Part shown: positions 16,440-24,697 of the stretch, in pieces | Layout of the letters: each line of letters opens with the position of its first letter | How positions within the stretch are numbered: position 1 is the first letter of the stretch | Source: an uncultured Acidimicrobiales bacterium | GTDB taxonomy: Bacteria > Actinomycetota > Acidimicrobiia > Acidimicrobiales > Bin134 | Assembly: GCA_951813325.1 (NCBI GenBank) | Contig: OX638350.1 | Span: 1,599,029-1,663,028 of the forward strand | Reading direction: 5' to 3' | DNA: 64,000 nucleotides | Made by a program: the position numbers and the translations under genes | The notes under the pieces: generated by a model | Databases searched by the model: none | What the model was told of the DNA's origin: nothing | The model's input: only the letters and a program-made list of their open reading frames with translations

Positions 16440-17516
16440 TCAATCCCACCCGAAGAGCCGCTTGGGGTTGGCCTCGAACATAGCCTGCTTGGTGTGGTCG
16501 TCCAGATCGGGTCGCCCGGTCACGCCGGTCACGCTGGTGGGGAATTCGCTGTCCCAGTGGGGGTAGTCCGATGCCCACACGATGATGTCGCTGCCGATCT
16601 GCTCGACCACTTGAGGCAGCCCCTCCTCGCCCTCGGTGGACACGAACAGCCGCCCTTCGGCCAGGTACTCACCCGGCGGCTTGGTGATGGCGTCGAACTC
16701 GTGGCTCCGGTGCTCGTAGTGCTCGTTGAGGCGCTCCAGCGTGTGGGGCACCCAGCCCGCGCCGCCCTCCAGCAAGGCCACCCGCAGCCGCTCGAACCGC
16801 TCGAACACCCCACCGCAGATCAACGTGGTGGCCGCGAACATCAAGTTGAACGGGAACTCGATCACGTGAAGCTGGGCGTAGGCGTCGGTGAACCGGCCGT
16901 TGGCGAACCGGCAGCCCCCGGCGTGGAACCCGAGGGGCACGTCGAGCTGTTCGGCCAGTTCGTAGAGGGGGTCGTTGTCGGGGTGGTCAGGATTGCGGTC
17001 GCCCACCGCGCAGGGAACGGTCAGCGACACGAACCCCAGTTCGGTCACGCACCGCTCAGCCTCGGCCACCGCCTCGGCCATCCACTTCAGCGGCAGTGCC
17101 GGGGTGGCCCGCAGCCGCTTGGGGTCGGCCGAGCACCAGTCGGCCAGCCAGTTGTTGTAGGCCCGGCAGCAGGCGACGGTGAGGTCCCGGTCTGATCCGG
17201 CGTACAGGCCGAGCGACATGGCTCCGTACAGCACGGCGATGTCGATGCCCTCGGTGTCCATGTCGGCCAGCCGCAGCACCGGGTCCACCCCGCCCTCGCG
17301 GTGGGTGGTCGACTCCCGGATGCCCTCGGGTGCCCAGGCCCCTGTGCCGGTGCCCGGCGGGATCACCTTGCCCTCGATCACATAGCGAGTAGTGCCCCGC
17401 TCGTCGATGATCAGCCGGGGCCGGCGCTCGTGGAACTGGGCCGGCAGGTACTGCTCCCAAAGCTCGTCGGGCTCGAATACGTGGCCGTCCACGTCGATCA
17501 CCAGATGCTCCGGCAT
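16440..17516 (-). CDS. Amidohydrolase family protein (Amidohydro_2, ACMSD-like)
   Basis: A 358-residue metal-dependent TIM-barrel hydrolase. The N-terminal VIDVDGHVFEPDELW carries the metal-binding Asp/His start of the barrel; LGFHAGG and the late WASDYPHWDSEFP provide further ligands. The family includes aminocarboxymuconate-semialdehyde decarboxylase and related C-C hydrolases of aromatic breakdown. It is first in a likely operon with the 345-residue protein and the UGSC gene. It diverges from the LLM gene at 17584 with 67 bp between starts. Confidence 0.87.
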   Translation of the reverse strand: MPEHLVIDVDGHVFEPDELWEQYLPAQFHERRPRLIIDERGTTRYVIEGKVIPPGTGTGAWAPEGIRESTTHREGGVDPVLRLADMDTEGIDIAVLYGAMSLGLYAGSDRDLTVACCRAYNNWLADWCSADPKRLRATPALPLKWMAEAVAEAERCVTELGFVSLTVPCAVGDRNPDHPDNDPLYELAEQLDVPLGFHAGGCRFANGRFTDAYAQLHVIEFPFNLMFAATTLICGGVFERFERLRVALLEGGAGWVPHTLERLNEHYEHRSHEFDAITKPPGEYLAEGRLFVSTEGEEGLPQVVEQIGSDIIVWASDYPHWDSEFPTSVTGVTGRPDLDDHTKQAMFEANPKRLFGWD

Positions 17517-17583
17517 TCCACGAAGCTAACCCCTCTGGGGTGCAGTGGCCCGTGCCGGGCGGGCAGTGCGTAATCTTCTGCCC

Positions 17584-18486
17584 ATGGTCAGCCTTGGAGT
17601 CCTTCCCCACATGCACGAGTCGGTCGTTACCGATCCCCGCTGGGTCACCCAGTTCGCCCAAGCAATGGATGAAGAGGGAGTGGAGTCGATTTGGACGGTG
17701 GAGCACGTGGTGGTGGCCAACGACTACGAGCCCCGCTACTCGTACTCGGAGTCGGGCCGCATGCCCGGCGCTCCCGGCGTGGTGATGCCCGACCCGTTAG
17801 AGATGCTGGCGTTCATGGCGTCGGTTACCGAGCGGGTGCGGTTGGGCACCGGGGTGGTGGTACTACCCCTGCACCCGGCGGCGGTAATGGCCAAGCGGGT
17901 GGCCACCCTCGACGCCTTGAGCGGAGGCCGGGTGATCCTCGGAGTGGGCAGCGGCTGGCAGGTCGAGGAGTACGCCGCCTGCGGAGTGCCCTATGAGGGC
18001 CGGGGCGAGCGGCTCGACGAGTGCATCGGCGCCCTGCGGGAGCTTTGGGCCCCCGGGTACCGCACCTACCAATCCGAGGCGGTGAGCTTCACCGAGTGCG
18101 AGAGCCTGCCCAATCCGGCCCAGCCCGGCGGCCCGCCCATAGTCATCGGGGGCAGCACCGGCCGGGCCGCCCGGCGAGCCGGGCGCATCGGCGACGGCTT
18201 CTACCCTTATGTGATCTCCCCGGAGGACTACGCCGACCGGGTGGCTACCATCCGGGCCACCGCCGTTGAGCACGGCCGGGACCCCGACGCCATCGAGATG
18301 ACCGTGTGGCCGGGCAGTTATCAGCGGGGCGGGTCGTTCGACCTGGGCCTCATCGAGAAGTACGCCGAGTCGGGCCTCGACCGGCTGATCGTGTCGGCCG
18401 CAGAGTCGGGCAGCACCGACATCGAGGACATCCGGCGCTTTGTCGGCCGCTACCGGGGCGAAGTCCTGGACAAGATCGGAGGATGA
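17584..18486 (+). CDS. LLM class oxidoreductase, probably F420-dependent
   Basis: A 300-residue luciferase-like protein. It has WTVEHVVVANDYEPRY, RVRLGTGVVVLPLHPA, TLDALSGGRVILGVGSGW, and IGGSTGRAARRAGRIGDGF, typical of the actinobacterial F420-dependent LLM subgroup. I chose ATG 17584, which places the first strand correctly. GGAGG at its 3' end serves as ribosome-binding site for the following metallo-hydrolase gene, so the two form an operon. It is likely to oxidise or reduce a hydrophobic catabolite with F420 or FMN. Confidence 0.87.
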   Translation: MVSLGVLPHMHESVVTDPRWVTQFAQAMDEEGVESIWTVEHVVVANDYEPRYSYSESGRMPGAPGVVMPDPLEMLAFMASVTERVRLGTGVVVLPLHPAAVMAKRVATLDALSGGRVILGVGSGWQVEEYAACGVPYEGRGERLDECIGALRELWAPGYRTYQSEAVSFTECESLPNPAQPGGPPIVIGGSTGRAARRAGRIGDGFYPYVISPEDYADRVATIRATAVEHGRDPDAIEMTVWPGSYQRGGSFDLGLIEKYAESGLDRLIVSAAESGSTDIEDIRRFVGRYRGEVLDKIGG

Positions 18487-18488
18487 CC

Positions 18489-19346
18489 ATGGCACTGACT
18501 ACCCAGATCGGCAACGTGAAGGTCATGCTGGTGCGGGAGACCCTGCAACCGGTTCCCGCCGAGGGGATGTATGTGGAGCCCGACATGGCGGTGTTCGAGG
18601 CCAACGCCGACTGGCTGGCCCCCCACTTCTTGGATGAGTCCGGCGACCTGGCCTTGTCCATCCACGCTCTGGTACTGGAGTCGGAGGGCCAGACCATCAT
18701 GGTGGACACCTGCATCGGCAACCGGCCCATCGACTTGGTCCCCCAGATGAGCCACCTGGGCAACGGGTTCCTCGATGAGCTGGCCGCCGCCGGCTATGAG
18801 CCCGAAGACATCGACATCGTGTTGTGTACCCACCTGCACTTCGACCATGTGGGCTGGAACACGATCATGGTGGACGGCCAGTGGGTGCCCACCTTCCCCA
18901 ACGCCCGCTATCTGTTCAACCGCACCGAATACGAATACTGGGACTCCGGCGCCGAGGGCGCCGCCATCACCTTCGGCGACGCCGTACGCCCCGTGCTGGC
19001 CGCCGGCCAGGCCGATCTAGTGGGCAGCGACCACGCGGTGACCGACGAGATCCACTTGGAGCCCACGCCCGGTCACACCCCCGGCCATGTCAGTGTGCGC
19101 ATCTCGTCCGCCGGCCAAGAGGCGGTGATAACCGGCGATCTCGTCCACCACCCCGTGCAGTTCACCGTCCCCGAGTGGGTGATGACCGCCGACGACAACC
19201 CGCCCCAAGCCTCCGCCACCCGAGTGGATTTCCGCCAGCGCTACGCCGACTCCGGCATCCTCATCTTCGGCACCCACTTCGCCGGCCCCAGCTGCGGCCA
19301 CCTGTCCAACGCCGACGGCCGCTGGGTGTTCACCGCCAAGTCGTAA
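18489..19346 (+). CDS. MBL fold metallo-hydrolase
   Basis: A 285-residue metallo-beta-lactamase fold protein with THLHFDHVGW (residues 114-123, the HxHxDH zinc motif), PTPGHTPGHV, ITGDLVHHP and a final GTHFAG. Length and motifs match the lactonase/glyoxalase II-like branch. Two ATGs compete: 18483 overlaps the LLM stop as ATGA, but GGAGG at 18478-18482 lies 6 nt from the ATG at 18489, so I prefer the latter. It probably hydrolyses a lactone or ester produced upstream. Confidence 0.88.
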   Translation: MALTTQIGNVKVMLVRETLQPVPAEGMYVEPDMAVFEANADWLAPHFLDESGDLALSIHALVLESEGQTIMVDTCIGNRPIDLVPQMSHLGNGFLDELAAAGYEPEDIDIVLCTHLHFDHVGWNTIMVDGQWVPTFPNARYLFNRTEYEYWDSGAEGAAITFGDAVRPVLAAGQADLVGSDHAVTDEIHLEPTPGHTPGHVSVRISSAGQEAVITGDLVHHPVQFTVPEWVMTADDNPPQASATRVDFRQRYADSGILIFGTHFAGPSCGHLSNADGRWVFTAKS

Positions 19347-19386
19347 CCAGTTCTCTCCTCGGCCGCTGGAATGCTGCTAGTGGAAG

Positions 19387-19818
19387 CTACGACCTCAGGA
19401 GCACGTCGGTTGTTCGGTGTACCCCATGCAGCACAAGTTGGGGACACCCTGGTGCGGAGTTCGCGGCCTCTGAGCCCCTGAGCTCTGCGGGTTTCTCGCC
19501 ATTGGGGGCGGTTTCGCCACACCAGTCCATGTCGATACCTCCGGCTGCGGTCACCTCCGCAATGACCGCCATGGCGTGCGCTGTTGCCTTCTTGGCGATG
19601 TCTGACCTGGGCAAGCAGAACTCCAGCTCGATCTGGCCGGTTGATGCCTGACCCCACAAGCTCGGATCCACAAGGCCGTCGATTTCGTAGAGCTTCTCAG
19701 CCATCTGCTCGAACGCAACCGAAAACTCTTCGCTGGTCAGCTTCCGCTCAGCATCGCCATTAACGGCCATAAGAGCACCCTCGTACGTCACCTCCACATG
19801 GGTGGTTTCCACCGTCAT
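19387..19818 (-). CDS. Unknown protein paired with HicA-like gene
   Basis: A 143-residue acidic protein of unknown family; it starts MTVETTHVEVTYEG and includes FEQMAEKLYEIDG and GIDMDWCGETAP. The ATG at 19818 overlaps the stop of the preceding HicA-like gene (ATGA), and GGAGGG sits directly before it, so the pair is translationally coupled. A GTG at 19812 has better spacing to GGAGGG and is an alternative start. As the downstream partner of a HicA-like toxin it is an antitoxin candidate, but no HicB fold is recognisable. The base composition is less GC-rich than its neighbours. Confidence 0.65.
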   Translation of the reverse strand: MTVETTHVEVTYEGALMAVNGDAERKLTSEEFSVAFEQMAEKLYEIDGLVDPSLWGQASTGQIELEFCLPRSDIAKKATAHAMAVIAEVTAAGGIDMDWCGETAPNGEKPAELRGSEAANSAPGCPQLVLHGVHRTTDVLLRS

Positions 19819-20051
19819 CCCTCCTTCCGCCAACCAAGGCAGCGCTCAAAGCGCTTGCGTGTGTTCAACAGGGTACGAGACCCAGACGGCGTAAGCACGA
19901 CTGATGTCGAGCACTGGCAAGGCTCTTGGCAAAGCGCTCGGAAGTAACGCTTCTGCCGTATTACCCGCCACTCGCGCTTCTCTGCTGCCTTCAAGAGCAA
20001 CTCGAAGTCTTTGTTCGGATGTCTTGGCCGCCGCCGTTCAGCAGGATTCAC
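19815..20051 (-). CDS. HicA-like small basic protein (toxin candidate)
   Basis: A 78-residue basic protein: KDFELLLKAAEKREWRVIR, then YFRALC and VVLTPSGSRTLLNTRKRF. The layout, with an N-terminal helix, a central WRV strand and a C-terminal LTPSG followed by a basic helix, resembles HicA-like mRNA interferases, whose catalytic His lies in the middle strand. I do not see a clear His there, so either the catalytic residue differs or the fold is only related. The start is GTG 20051, inside an inverted-repeat operator. The downstream gene overlaps as ATGA. Confidence 0.6.
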   Translation of the reverse strand: MNPAERRRPRHPNKDFELLLKAAEKREWRVIRQKRYFRALCQEPCQCSTSVVLTPSGSRTLLNTRKRFERCLGWRKEG

Positions 20052-20070
20052 AGTACATAAAATATACTGT
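20050..20070 (-). promoter_or_regulatory. Inverted-repeat operator at the start of the HicA-like pair
   Basis: ACAGTA (20050-20055) and TACTGT (20065-20070) form a perfect six-base inverted repeat with a 9-nt AT spacer. The right arm on the minus strand runs into the GTG start, and TATATT/TATTTT within the spacer could be the -10 box. This layout fits autoregulation by a toxin-antitoxin complex. The 8-mer TTACAGTA recurs near 20531. Confidence 0.5.
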
Positions 20071-20105
20071 AACTACTATAAAATACTTCTTAGGGGTTCT
20101 TGTCC

Positions 20106-20450
20106 TCAGCCAGTTGCGTCGCGTTCGGCAAAAATGTCGGTGGCGATCTCGAATGCCTTCATGGCTGCGGGGAAGCCGGCGTAGATGGCGGCCTGGATCA
20201 TGACCTCGAGGATCTCCTCTCGGCTGAGGCCGAAGGAGTCCAAGCCCATGATGATGTGCTCGCGGATGGCGAACTCGTTGCCCAATGCAGTCACCATGGC
20301 GATGGTGGCCAGGCTGCGCTCCCGTCGGCTCAGCACCGGACGACCCCACACCGCTGATGGGCCGACTCTCAACATCTCCATCACGTCGTTGCGGACTTCC
20401 TCAGGAATCGGCAGGCGGCTCAGCACATCGGGTTGACGAGGTTCGGTCAT
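20106..20450 (-). CDS. Carboxymuconolactone decarboxylase (CMD) family protein
   Basis: A 114-residue protein with the CMD/AhpD-like helical core: RRERSLATIAMVTALG, IREHIIMGL, and REEILEVMIQAAIYAGFPAA. The AhpD CxxC motif is absent, so peroxidase activity is unlikely; the sequence is closer to 4-carboxymuconolactone decarboxylase, a step of protocatechuate breakdown. I prefer ATG 20450 (MTEPRQPD); an alternative start lies at 20468. It sits alone between two AT-rich segments, flanked by accessory genes. Confidence 0.82.
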   Translation of the reverse strand: MTEPRQPDVLSRLPIPEEVRNDVMEMLRVGPSAVWGRPVLSRRERSLATIAMVTALGNEFAIREHIIMGLDSFGLSREEILEVMIQAAIYAGFPAAMKAFEIATDIFAERDATG

Positions 20451-20530
20451 GGCCCGACCGTACCCCACGCTTGGAGGACCGCAAGTCCAAAGCTTGCCAA
20501 TACTCGGTCTATGTCGTGCTGTTTAATTAT

Positions 20531-20541
20531 ATTACAGTAAT
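20531..20541 (+). promoter_or_regulatory. Palindrome in AT-rich promoter region
   Basis: ATTAC-A-GTAAT is a near-perfect palindrome within an AT-rich stretch (20521-20542) upstream of the accessory operon at 20619. It shares TTACAGTA with the HicA-like operator 470 bp away. It may be an operator read by the same regulator. Confidence 0.35.
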
Positions 20542-20618
20542 TGGTGCATCAGCTTGGGCAAGGGTGTGAACTTGGAAGAAGCGGAAGTGCATTCGACGAG
20601 GAGGAGGGCAGTCGGACG

Positions 20619-21071
20619 GTGACCTCGGACTGGGAAATTGAGTCGATTCTCATGGACGAGGGCAAGCAGGTTGAGGTCGACCTTAGATGGCGCGCAGACG
20701 GGGGGCGTTTCGATAGCTATCTCTTCAGGGCGCCAGTGGAATCTCATCAGAAGTACCTGATTGAGGTTCTTGGTAGGTGGAATCGCCCCGCTGGAAAGTT
20801 GTCATACGTTCTGCTTCTCCAGGGTGTGGGGCGGATCTACGGACTCGACATGGGTGTCGGTCACCGCAATCCGGACGGTGAGAGAGTTGGGAGTCCGCAC
20901 AAATATCGATGGACAGCTCAGCATGGAGACCGGCAGGCCTACGAGCCCTCCGATATCACCGCGCCATGGAACGAGCCTGTGAATGTGTGGAGACAATTCT
21001 GCGCGGAGGCGCGGATCGTTCATTTGGGTAGGCTTAGTGAACCGCCTCGTATGGGGGAAGACCGGCTATGA
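20619..21071 (+). CDS. Unknown accessory protein preceding DUF1828 gene
   Basis: A 150-residue protein of unknown function: DWEIESILMDEGK, VEVDLRWRADGG, HQKYLIEVLGRW, GHRNPDG. It resembles the small proteins that often accompany DUF1828 genes (a DUF6978-like role is possible; this is from memory and untested). I chose GTG 20619, after GAGGAGG; a TTG at 20541 would add 26 residues with little protein-like character. The stop overlaps the next ATG as ATGA, so the two are co-translated. Codon use is less GC-rich than in core genes. Confidence 0.65.
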   Translation: MTSDWEIESILMDEGKQVEVDLRWRADGGRFDSYLFRAPVESHQKYLIEVLGRWNRPAGKLSYVLLLQGVGRIYGLDMGVGHRNPDGERVGSPHKYRWTAQHGDRQAYEPSDITAPWNEPVNVWRQFCAEARIVHLGRLSEPPRMGEDRL

Positions 21072-21544
21072 AGCCAGTTGGCTTGCGCGAGTTTCTACAA
21101 GAAGTGCTTGGGCCGAGCTTTGAGTGCTCAGTGACCCACTTGGAGGCGGTGCAAGTGAGGACGCCTTTCTTCTATCCAGATGGCGATCTCATTGATGTGT
21201 ATATCGAGTCACAGGACTCCCGATTTCTGGTCACCGACTACGGGGAGACTTGGGGGCAGGTCCAGATGCAGTCGTTCAGCGACGTGTTCTCCTGGGAGCA
21301 GAAGCGATACGGAGAGAAGATCTGCAAACGGTGGGGGATTGCATTGAACCGGGGACATTTGGTGGTTCTGGTGAGTAATAGGGAACATATTCGGGATGCT
21401 GTCCATGTCCTCGGACAGGCATCCACGGAACTTGCAAAGACCTGGCTTGAGCTGGCCCCTATGACCAGAAAAGAAATAGCAGAACGAAGTGACAAAAAGC
21501 ATCGGGGGCCAGGGTCAGATTCAGGTCTTGGATTGGACTTCTGA
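21068..21544 (+). CDS. DUF1828-like protein
   Basis: A 158-residue protein with TPFFYPDGDLIDVYIE, FLVTDYGETW and GIALNRGHLVVLV. The sequence LxVTDxGxTW after an exposed strand pair is characteristic of DUF1828 proteins, found in accessory and defence-type loci next to short unknown partners. The C-terminal 20 residues are polar and probably disordered. It starts by ATGA overlap with the preceding gene. Function is unknown. Confidence 0.7.
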   Translation: MKPVGLREFLQEVLGPSFECSVTHLEAVQVRTPFFYPDGDLIDVYIESQDSRFLVTDYGETWGQVQMQSFSDVFSWEQKRYGEKICKRWGIALNRGHLVVLVSNREHIRDAVHVLGQASTELAKTWLELAPMTRKEIAERSDKKHRGPGSDSGLGLDF

Positions 21545-21563
21545 GGGGCCGCGGGAGCGAGGG

Positions 21564-21956
21564 ATGGAAAACGAAGTCAATTTGAACCGCCCGATCGAGG
21601 TGTCACCCCGAGAGGGATACCGAGTCTGGCTTCGGTACGCGGACGGTGTAGCCGGCGAGGTTGACCTGTCTGATTTAGCTGGCCGAGGCGTGTTCCAGGC
21701 ATGGGAGAGTCGAGCTCGCTTTGAGGCGGTGCGAGTTGCCGCAGATGGAGGGATCGCTTGGGGAGACGAGATCGAGCTTTGTCCGGATGCCCTCTACACG
21801 AGGCTCACGGGTAAGTCGGTTGAGGCTCTTGCACGACGACAGGAGGGCAATCATGTAGGCCAATGGCTAGTCGAGAACATGCCGCGCGGTATCAATCTCG
21901 AACTGCCCGGCAGGAGTGAACCTGATCGAGAGATTCCCTTTCTTGGCGGCGATTAG
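21564..21956 (+). CDS. DUF2442 domain protein
   Basis: A 130-residue protein. Its DUF2442 core has VSPREGYRVWLRYADGVAGE, VDLSDLAGRGVFQ and VAADGGIAWGDEIELCPDAL. The family is usually encoded next to a DUF4160 toxin-like partner; here it follows the DUF1828 gene instead. ATG 21564 with GGGAGCGAGGG in front is preferred over the upstream start at 21489, which would overlap the DUF1828 gene. The stop overlaps the BrkB-like gene on the other strand by 4 nt. Confidence 0.76.
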   Translation: MENEVNLNRPIEVSPREGYRVWLRYADGVAGEVDLSDLAGRGVFQAWESRARFEAVRVAADGGIAWGDEIELCPDALYTRLTGKSVEALARRQEGNHVGQWLVENMPRGINLELPGRSEPDREIPFLGGD

Positions 21957-22759
21957 GCGTTGCGCTGATCCAGGGCGCCAGCCACGGCGGCACCGGCGGT
22001 GACGCCGCAGGCGGCGGCCCATAGCCAGCTCAGAGCGGCCAGGGTTCCGGCGGTGGCCACGGTGATGGCGGTGCCGCCCACCGTCCAGTTCACGGCTATT
22101 GCGGCGATGGTCGATACCACCGAGAACCAGAGGGCCGAGACGAAGCCGCCGATCAGGTCATGGCGCAGGGGTCGCCGGGGGCAGGCCACCTTTTGCACGA
22201 GGGAGAACACGGCCACTGCGGCCAAGAAGCCGACTACTGGGGCCAAACGGCGGTCGATCCAAACCGCAATCGCGGCGGGGCCGGCAATCAGGGGAACAGA
22301 CCCGATCAGGAGCCAGAATCCGGCAAATCTCTCCAGCCACCACGACCGGCGGGATTCGCCCCGCACTCGGCGGACAGCCCGGCAGGCGGCGGCCGCGGCC
22401 CTCATGGTGCCCCACACCGCAACGACCGCGGCGATCGACGTGGCGGCCACCGGCGCCGACACCACCTCCGCGAATTCCTCCCCGATGGTGCTGTCCACGT
22501 CGCTGAGCGCGGTCTGGCCGGCGTCGGCCAGCCACTCGTTGAAGCGGTCGGCGATCCGGTCGGAAACCGCTCGAACCGTCGAGGCGATGGCGGCCACGGC
22601 CACTGCGGCGGGGAACAGCGACACCGCCGACCAGAAGGCGATCTCCGCTGCTCCGGTACCGCCCTCTCCCTCCTGCCAGCACGACACTGATCGCTTGATG
22701 AGGGAAACAACCCTGGCGAACCAATTCTCAGCCGCGGCCGGTGCTTCGCCAGCGCTCAT
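21953..22759 (-). CDS. YihY/BrkB-like membrane protein
   Basis: A 268-residue integral membrane protein of the YihY/virulence factor BrkB family. It has GAAEIAFWSAVSLFPAAVAV in the first transmembrane region, where the family has AxxxAffaLfsLfPlll, then further hydrophobic helices ending in ALSWLWAAACGVTAGAAV. About six helices are expected. Transport function is not established for the family. The ATG at 22759 lies just after the Etf stop (15 nt), so it may be co-transcribed with the fused electron-transfer flavoprotein. Confidence 0.82.
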   Translation of the reverse strand: MSAGEAPAAAENWFARVVSLIKRSVSCWQEGEGGTGAAEIAFWSAVSLFPAAVAVAAIASTVRAVSDRIADRFNEWLADAGQTALSDVDSTIGEEFAEVVSAPVAATSIAAVVAVWGTMRAAAAACRAVRRVRGESRRSWWLERFAGFWLLIGSVPLIAGPAAIAVWIDRRLAPVVGFLAAVAVFSLVQKVACPRRPLRHDLIGGFVSALWFSVVSTIAAIAVNWTVGGTAITVATAGTLAALSWLWAAACGVTAGAAVAGALDQRNA

Positions 22760-22773
22760 CAGCGAGCAGTGGG

Positions 22774-24612
22774 TCAGGTGGCCTGGGCTTCGGCCAGGCG
22801 GGGGATCAGGGCGTCGAACACCTCGGCCCAATCGCCCACGAAGCCGATGTCCACCACTTCCCATAGAGGAGCGTCGGGGTCGGGGTTGATGCCCACCACC
22901 GTCCCGGCGTTGCGGACTCCCACAGTGTGGTTGAACTTCCCGCTCATGCCGATGGCGAAGTAGAGGCGGGGGCTGATGCTGTGGCCGGTGATGCCCACTT
23001 GGCGGGCCCGGGGCATCCACCCGTAGTCGGTGACCTTGCGGGTGGCGCACAAGGCGGCCCCGATGGCGGCCTGGTGCTTTTCCAGCTTGGGGTAGTCGGC
23101 CGGGTCCACCCCCTGGCCCACTCCGATCACCACCGAGGCGTTGGCCAGCTCATCGCTGTCGTCGTCCCGGTAGCGCCGGATGATCTCGAGGCGGCTGCGG
23201 CCCGAAGAGTCCAGCGACAATCGGCGGGCCGGTGGACGGTCGGCATTGAATCGGGGGAGGGGCAGCACCCCGGGTCGCACCGTGGCCATCTGCACCGAGG
23301 AAGCGCAGAGGATCTCGGCCACCAGCCATCCGCCGAAGGCCGGTTTCATGGCGACCAGCTTTCCGGCGTCGTCCACTCTCAGCCCCACCGCGTCACCGGT
23401 GAGCCCCGCGCCCAGCGTTGCCGCCAACCGGGAGGCCACCTCGCGGCCCCAAGCGGTGCCCGGCGCCAACACGGCCCACGGCTGGGTCTCGGCTGCCCAG
23501 GGCGAAACGGCCGACGCCAAGTCTTCCTCGACCGGGGCATTTCCATTACCTCCGCCGCCGATGGCGATCTGCCTGTCGGCCCCCCACGGACCCAGATCCT
23601 CGTCGGGGTCGTCCAGGCCGGGACCCAAAGCGGCCACCCACCCGTCGATCTCGGCGGCCAGCTCGGCGGCAGCGCCCAACAGCTCCCGGTTCACCCGCTC
23701 TCGGCCAGGCTCCACCAACACCGCAATGGCTGGGCCGTCGAAACCAGCCCCGGTAGGGTTGGGAACCAGGGGCGGCTCGGCGCTCAAACCGCTGGCCAGC
23801 GCCCCCTTCTCGGCCAAAATAGACATTGCCCGGTCAATCTGCTCGTCCGCCGTGCCGGTCATCACGTGGCGGCGGCGCTCCACGTCGATCATCTGGACTG
23901 GGCCTACCGAGGTGGGGCTGGCGGCCTGGCCCCAAGGGCCGGGGCCCAGGTCGGCGGCGCTCACCATCTGGATGTGCGAGCCGTCGACGGTGGCCCAGGC
24001 CTCGGGATCTTTGATCTTGCAGGGGTCGCACAACCGCTCAGCGCACGACACCACGCAAGGCAGTTCCACTGCCACGTCCACCCACTCGTCGTCGTGCTCC
24101 AATCGCAGTTCCAAGCGGTCGCCGTGAAGGGAGAAGTAGCGAACTCCGGTGGCGAACGGCAGTCCCAACAGCTCGGCAAGCTGCGGCGGCACCTGGCCGG
24201 TATCGGAGTCCACCGAGTTGCGTCCCATCATCACCAGGTCGAACGGCCCGAAGCGCTCCAGGGTGGTGGCCAGGGCCTTGGCGGTGGCCCAGGTGTCGGA
24301 ACCGGCGAAATCCGGGTCGCAGATGTGGATTCCGGCGTCCACCCCGAAAAGAAGGGCCTCCCGGCAGACATTTTCGGCCGACGGCGGGCCCAGGGTGAAC
24401 ACGGTGACCGTGCCCCCGCTGGCCCGGGCCACCTCGGTGCCCTTGGCCACGGCGCGGCGGCAGTAGTCGTTCATGTGCATATCAATGCCGTCTCGGACCA
24501 TGCGGCCATCGGGCCCCAGCACCATGTCCTCGAACACCGGGATCTGCTTGACCAACACGGCTACTCGCAGGGGCCGGTCCGGGGCGATCACTTCGGCGGG
24601 AGGGTCAACCAT
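22774..24612 (-). CDS. Fused electron transfer flavoprotein (EtfB-EtfA)
   Basis: A 612-residue fusion. Residues 1 to about 260 are EtfB: VAVLVKQIPVFEDM, MHMNDYCRRAVAKGTEVA, DLVMMGRNSVDSDTGQVPP. Residues from about 290 to 612 are EtfA, ending with the FAD-binding ARQVGITGHSISPRLYFAIG, GKFNHTVGVRNAGTVVGIN and DPDAPLWEVVDIGFVGDW. Etf carries electrons from acyl-CoA or other dehydrogenases to the quinone pool. Etf subunits are usually separate genes, so a B-A fusion is unusual. In this catabolic neighbourhood it probably serves one pathway. Confidence 0.9.
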   Translation of the reverse strand: MVDPPAEVIAPDRPLRVAVLVKQIPVFEDMVLGPDGRMVRDGIDMHMNDYCRRAVAKGTEVARASGGTVTVFTLGPPSAENVCREALLFGVDAGIHICDPDFAGSDTWATAKALATTLERFGPFDLVMMGRNSVDSDTGQVPPQLAELLGLPFATGVRYFSLHGDRLELRLEHDDEWVDVAVELPCVVSCAERLCDPCKIKDPEAWATVDGSHIQMVSAADLGPGPWGQAASPTSVGPVQMIDVERRRHVMTGTADEQIDRAMSILAEKGALASGLSAEPPLVPNPTGAGFDGPAIAVLVEPGRERVNRELLGAAAELAAEIDGWVAALGPGLDDPDEDLGPWGADRQIAIGGGGNGNAPVEEDLASAVSPWAAETQPWAVLAPGTAWGREVASRLAATLGAGLTGDAVGLRVDDAGKLVAMKPAFGGWLVAEILCASSVQMATVRPGVLPLPRFNADRPPARRLSLDSSGRSRLEIIRRYRDDDSDELANASVVIGVGQGVDPADYPKLEKHQAAIGAALCATRKVTDYGWMPRARQVGITGHSISPRLYFAIGMSGKFNHTVGVRNAGTVVGINPDPDAPLWEVVDIGFVGDWAEVFDALIPRLAEAQAT

Positions 24613-24697
24613 CTGCTTCGAGGCTACCTACTAGGCATCGGGATTCTTGGATTGGGCGGCGTGCACCGGGGTTGCTGCGGGCCGCTACGGTTGCCGG

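Noticed and set aside
20106-20450. AhpD-type peroxidase (possible fourth selenoprotein)
   Set aside because: There is no CxxC or in-frame TGA at that site; the protein belongs to the decarboxylase-like branch without redox cysteines.
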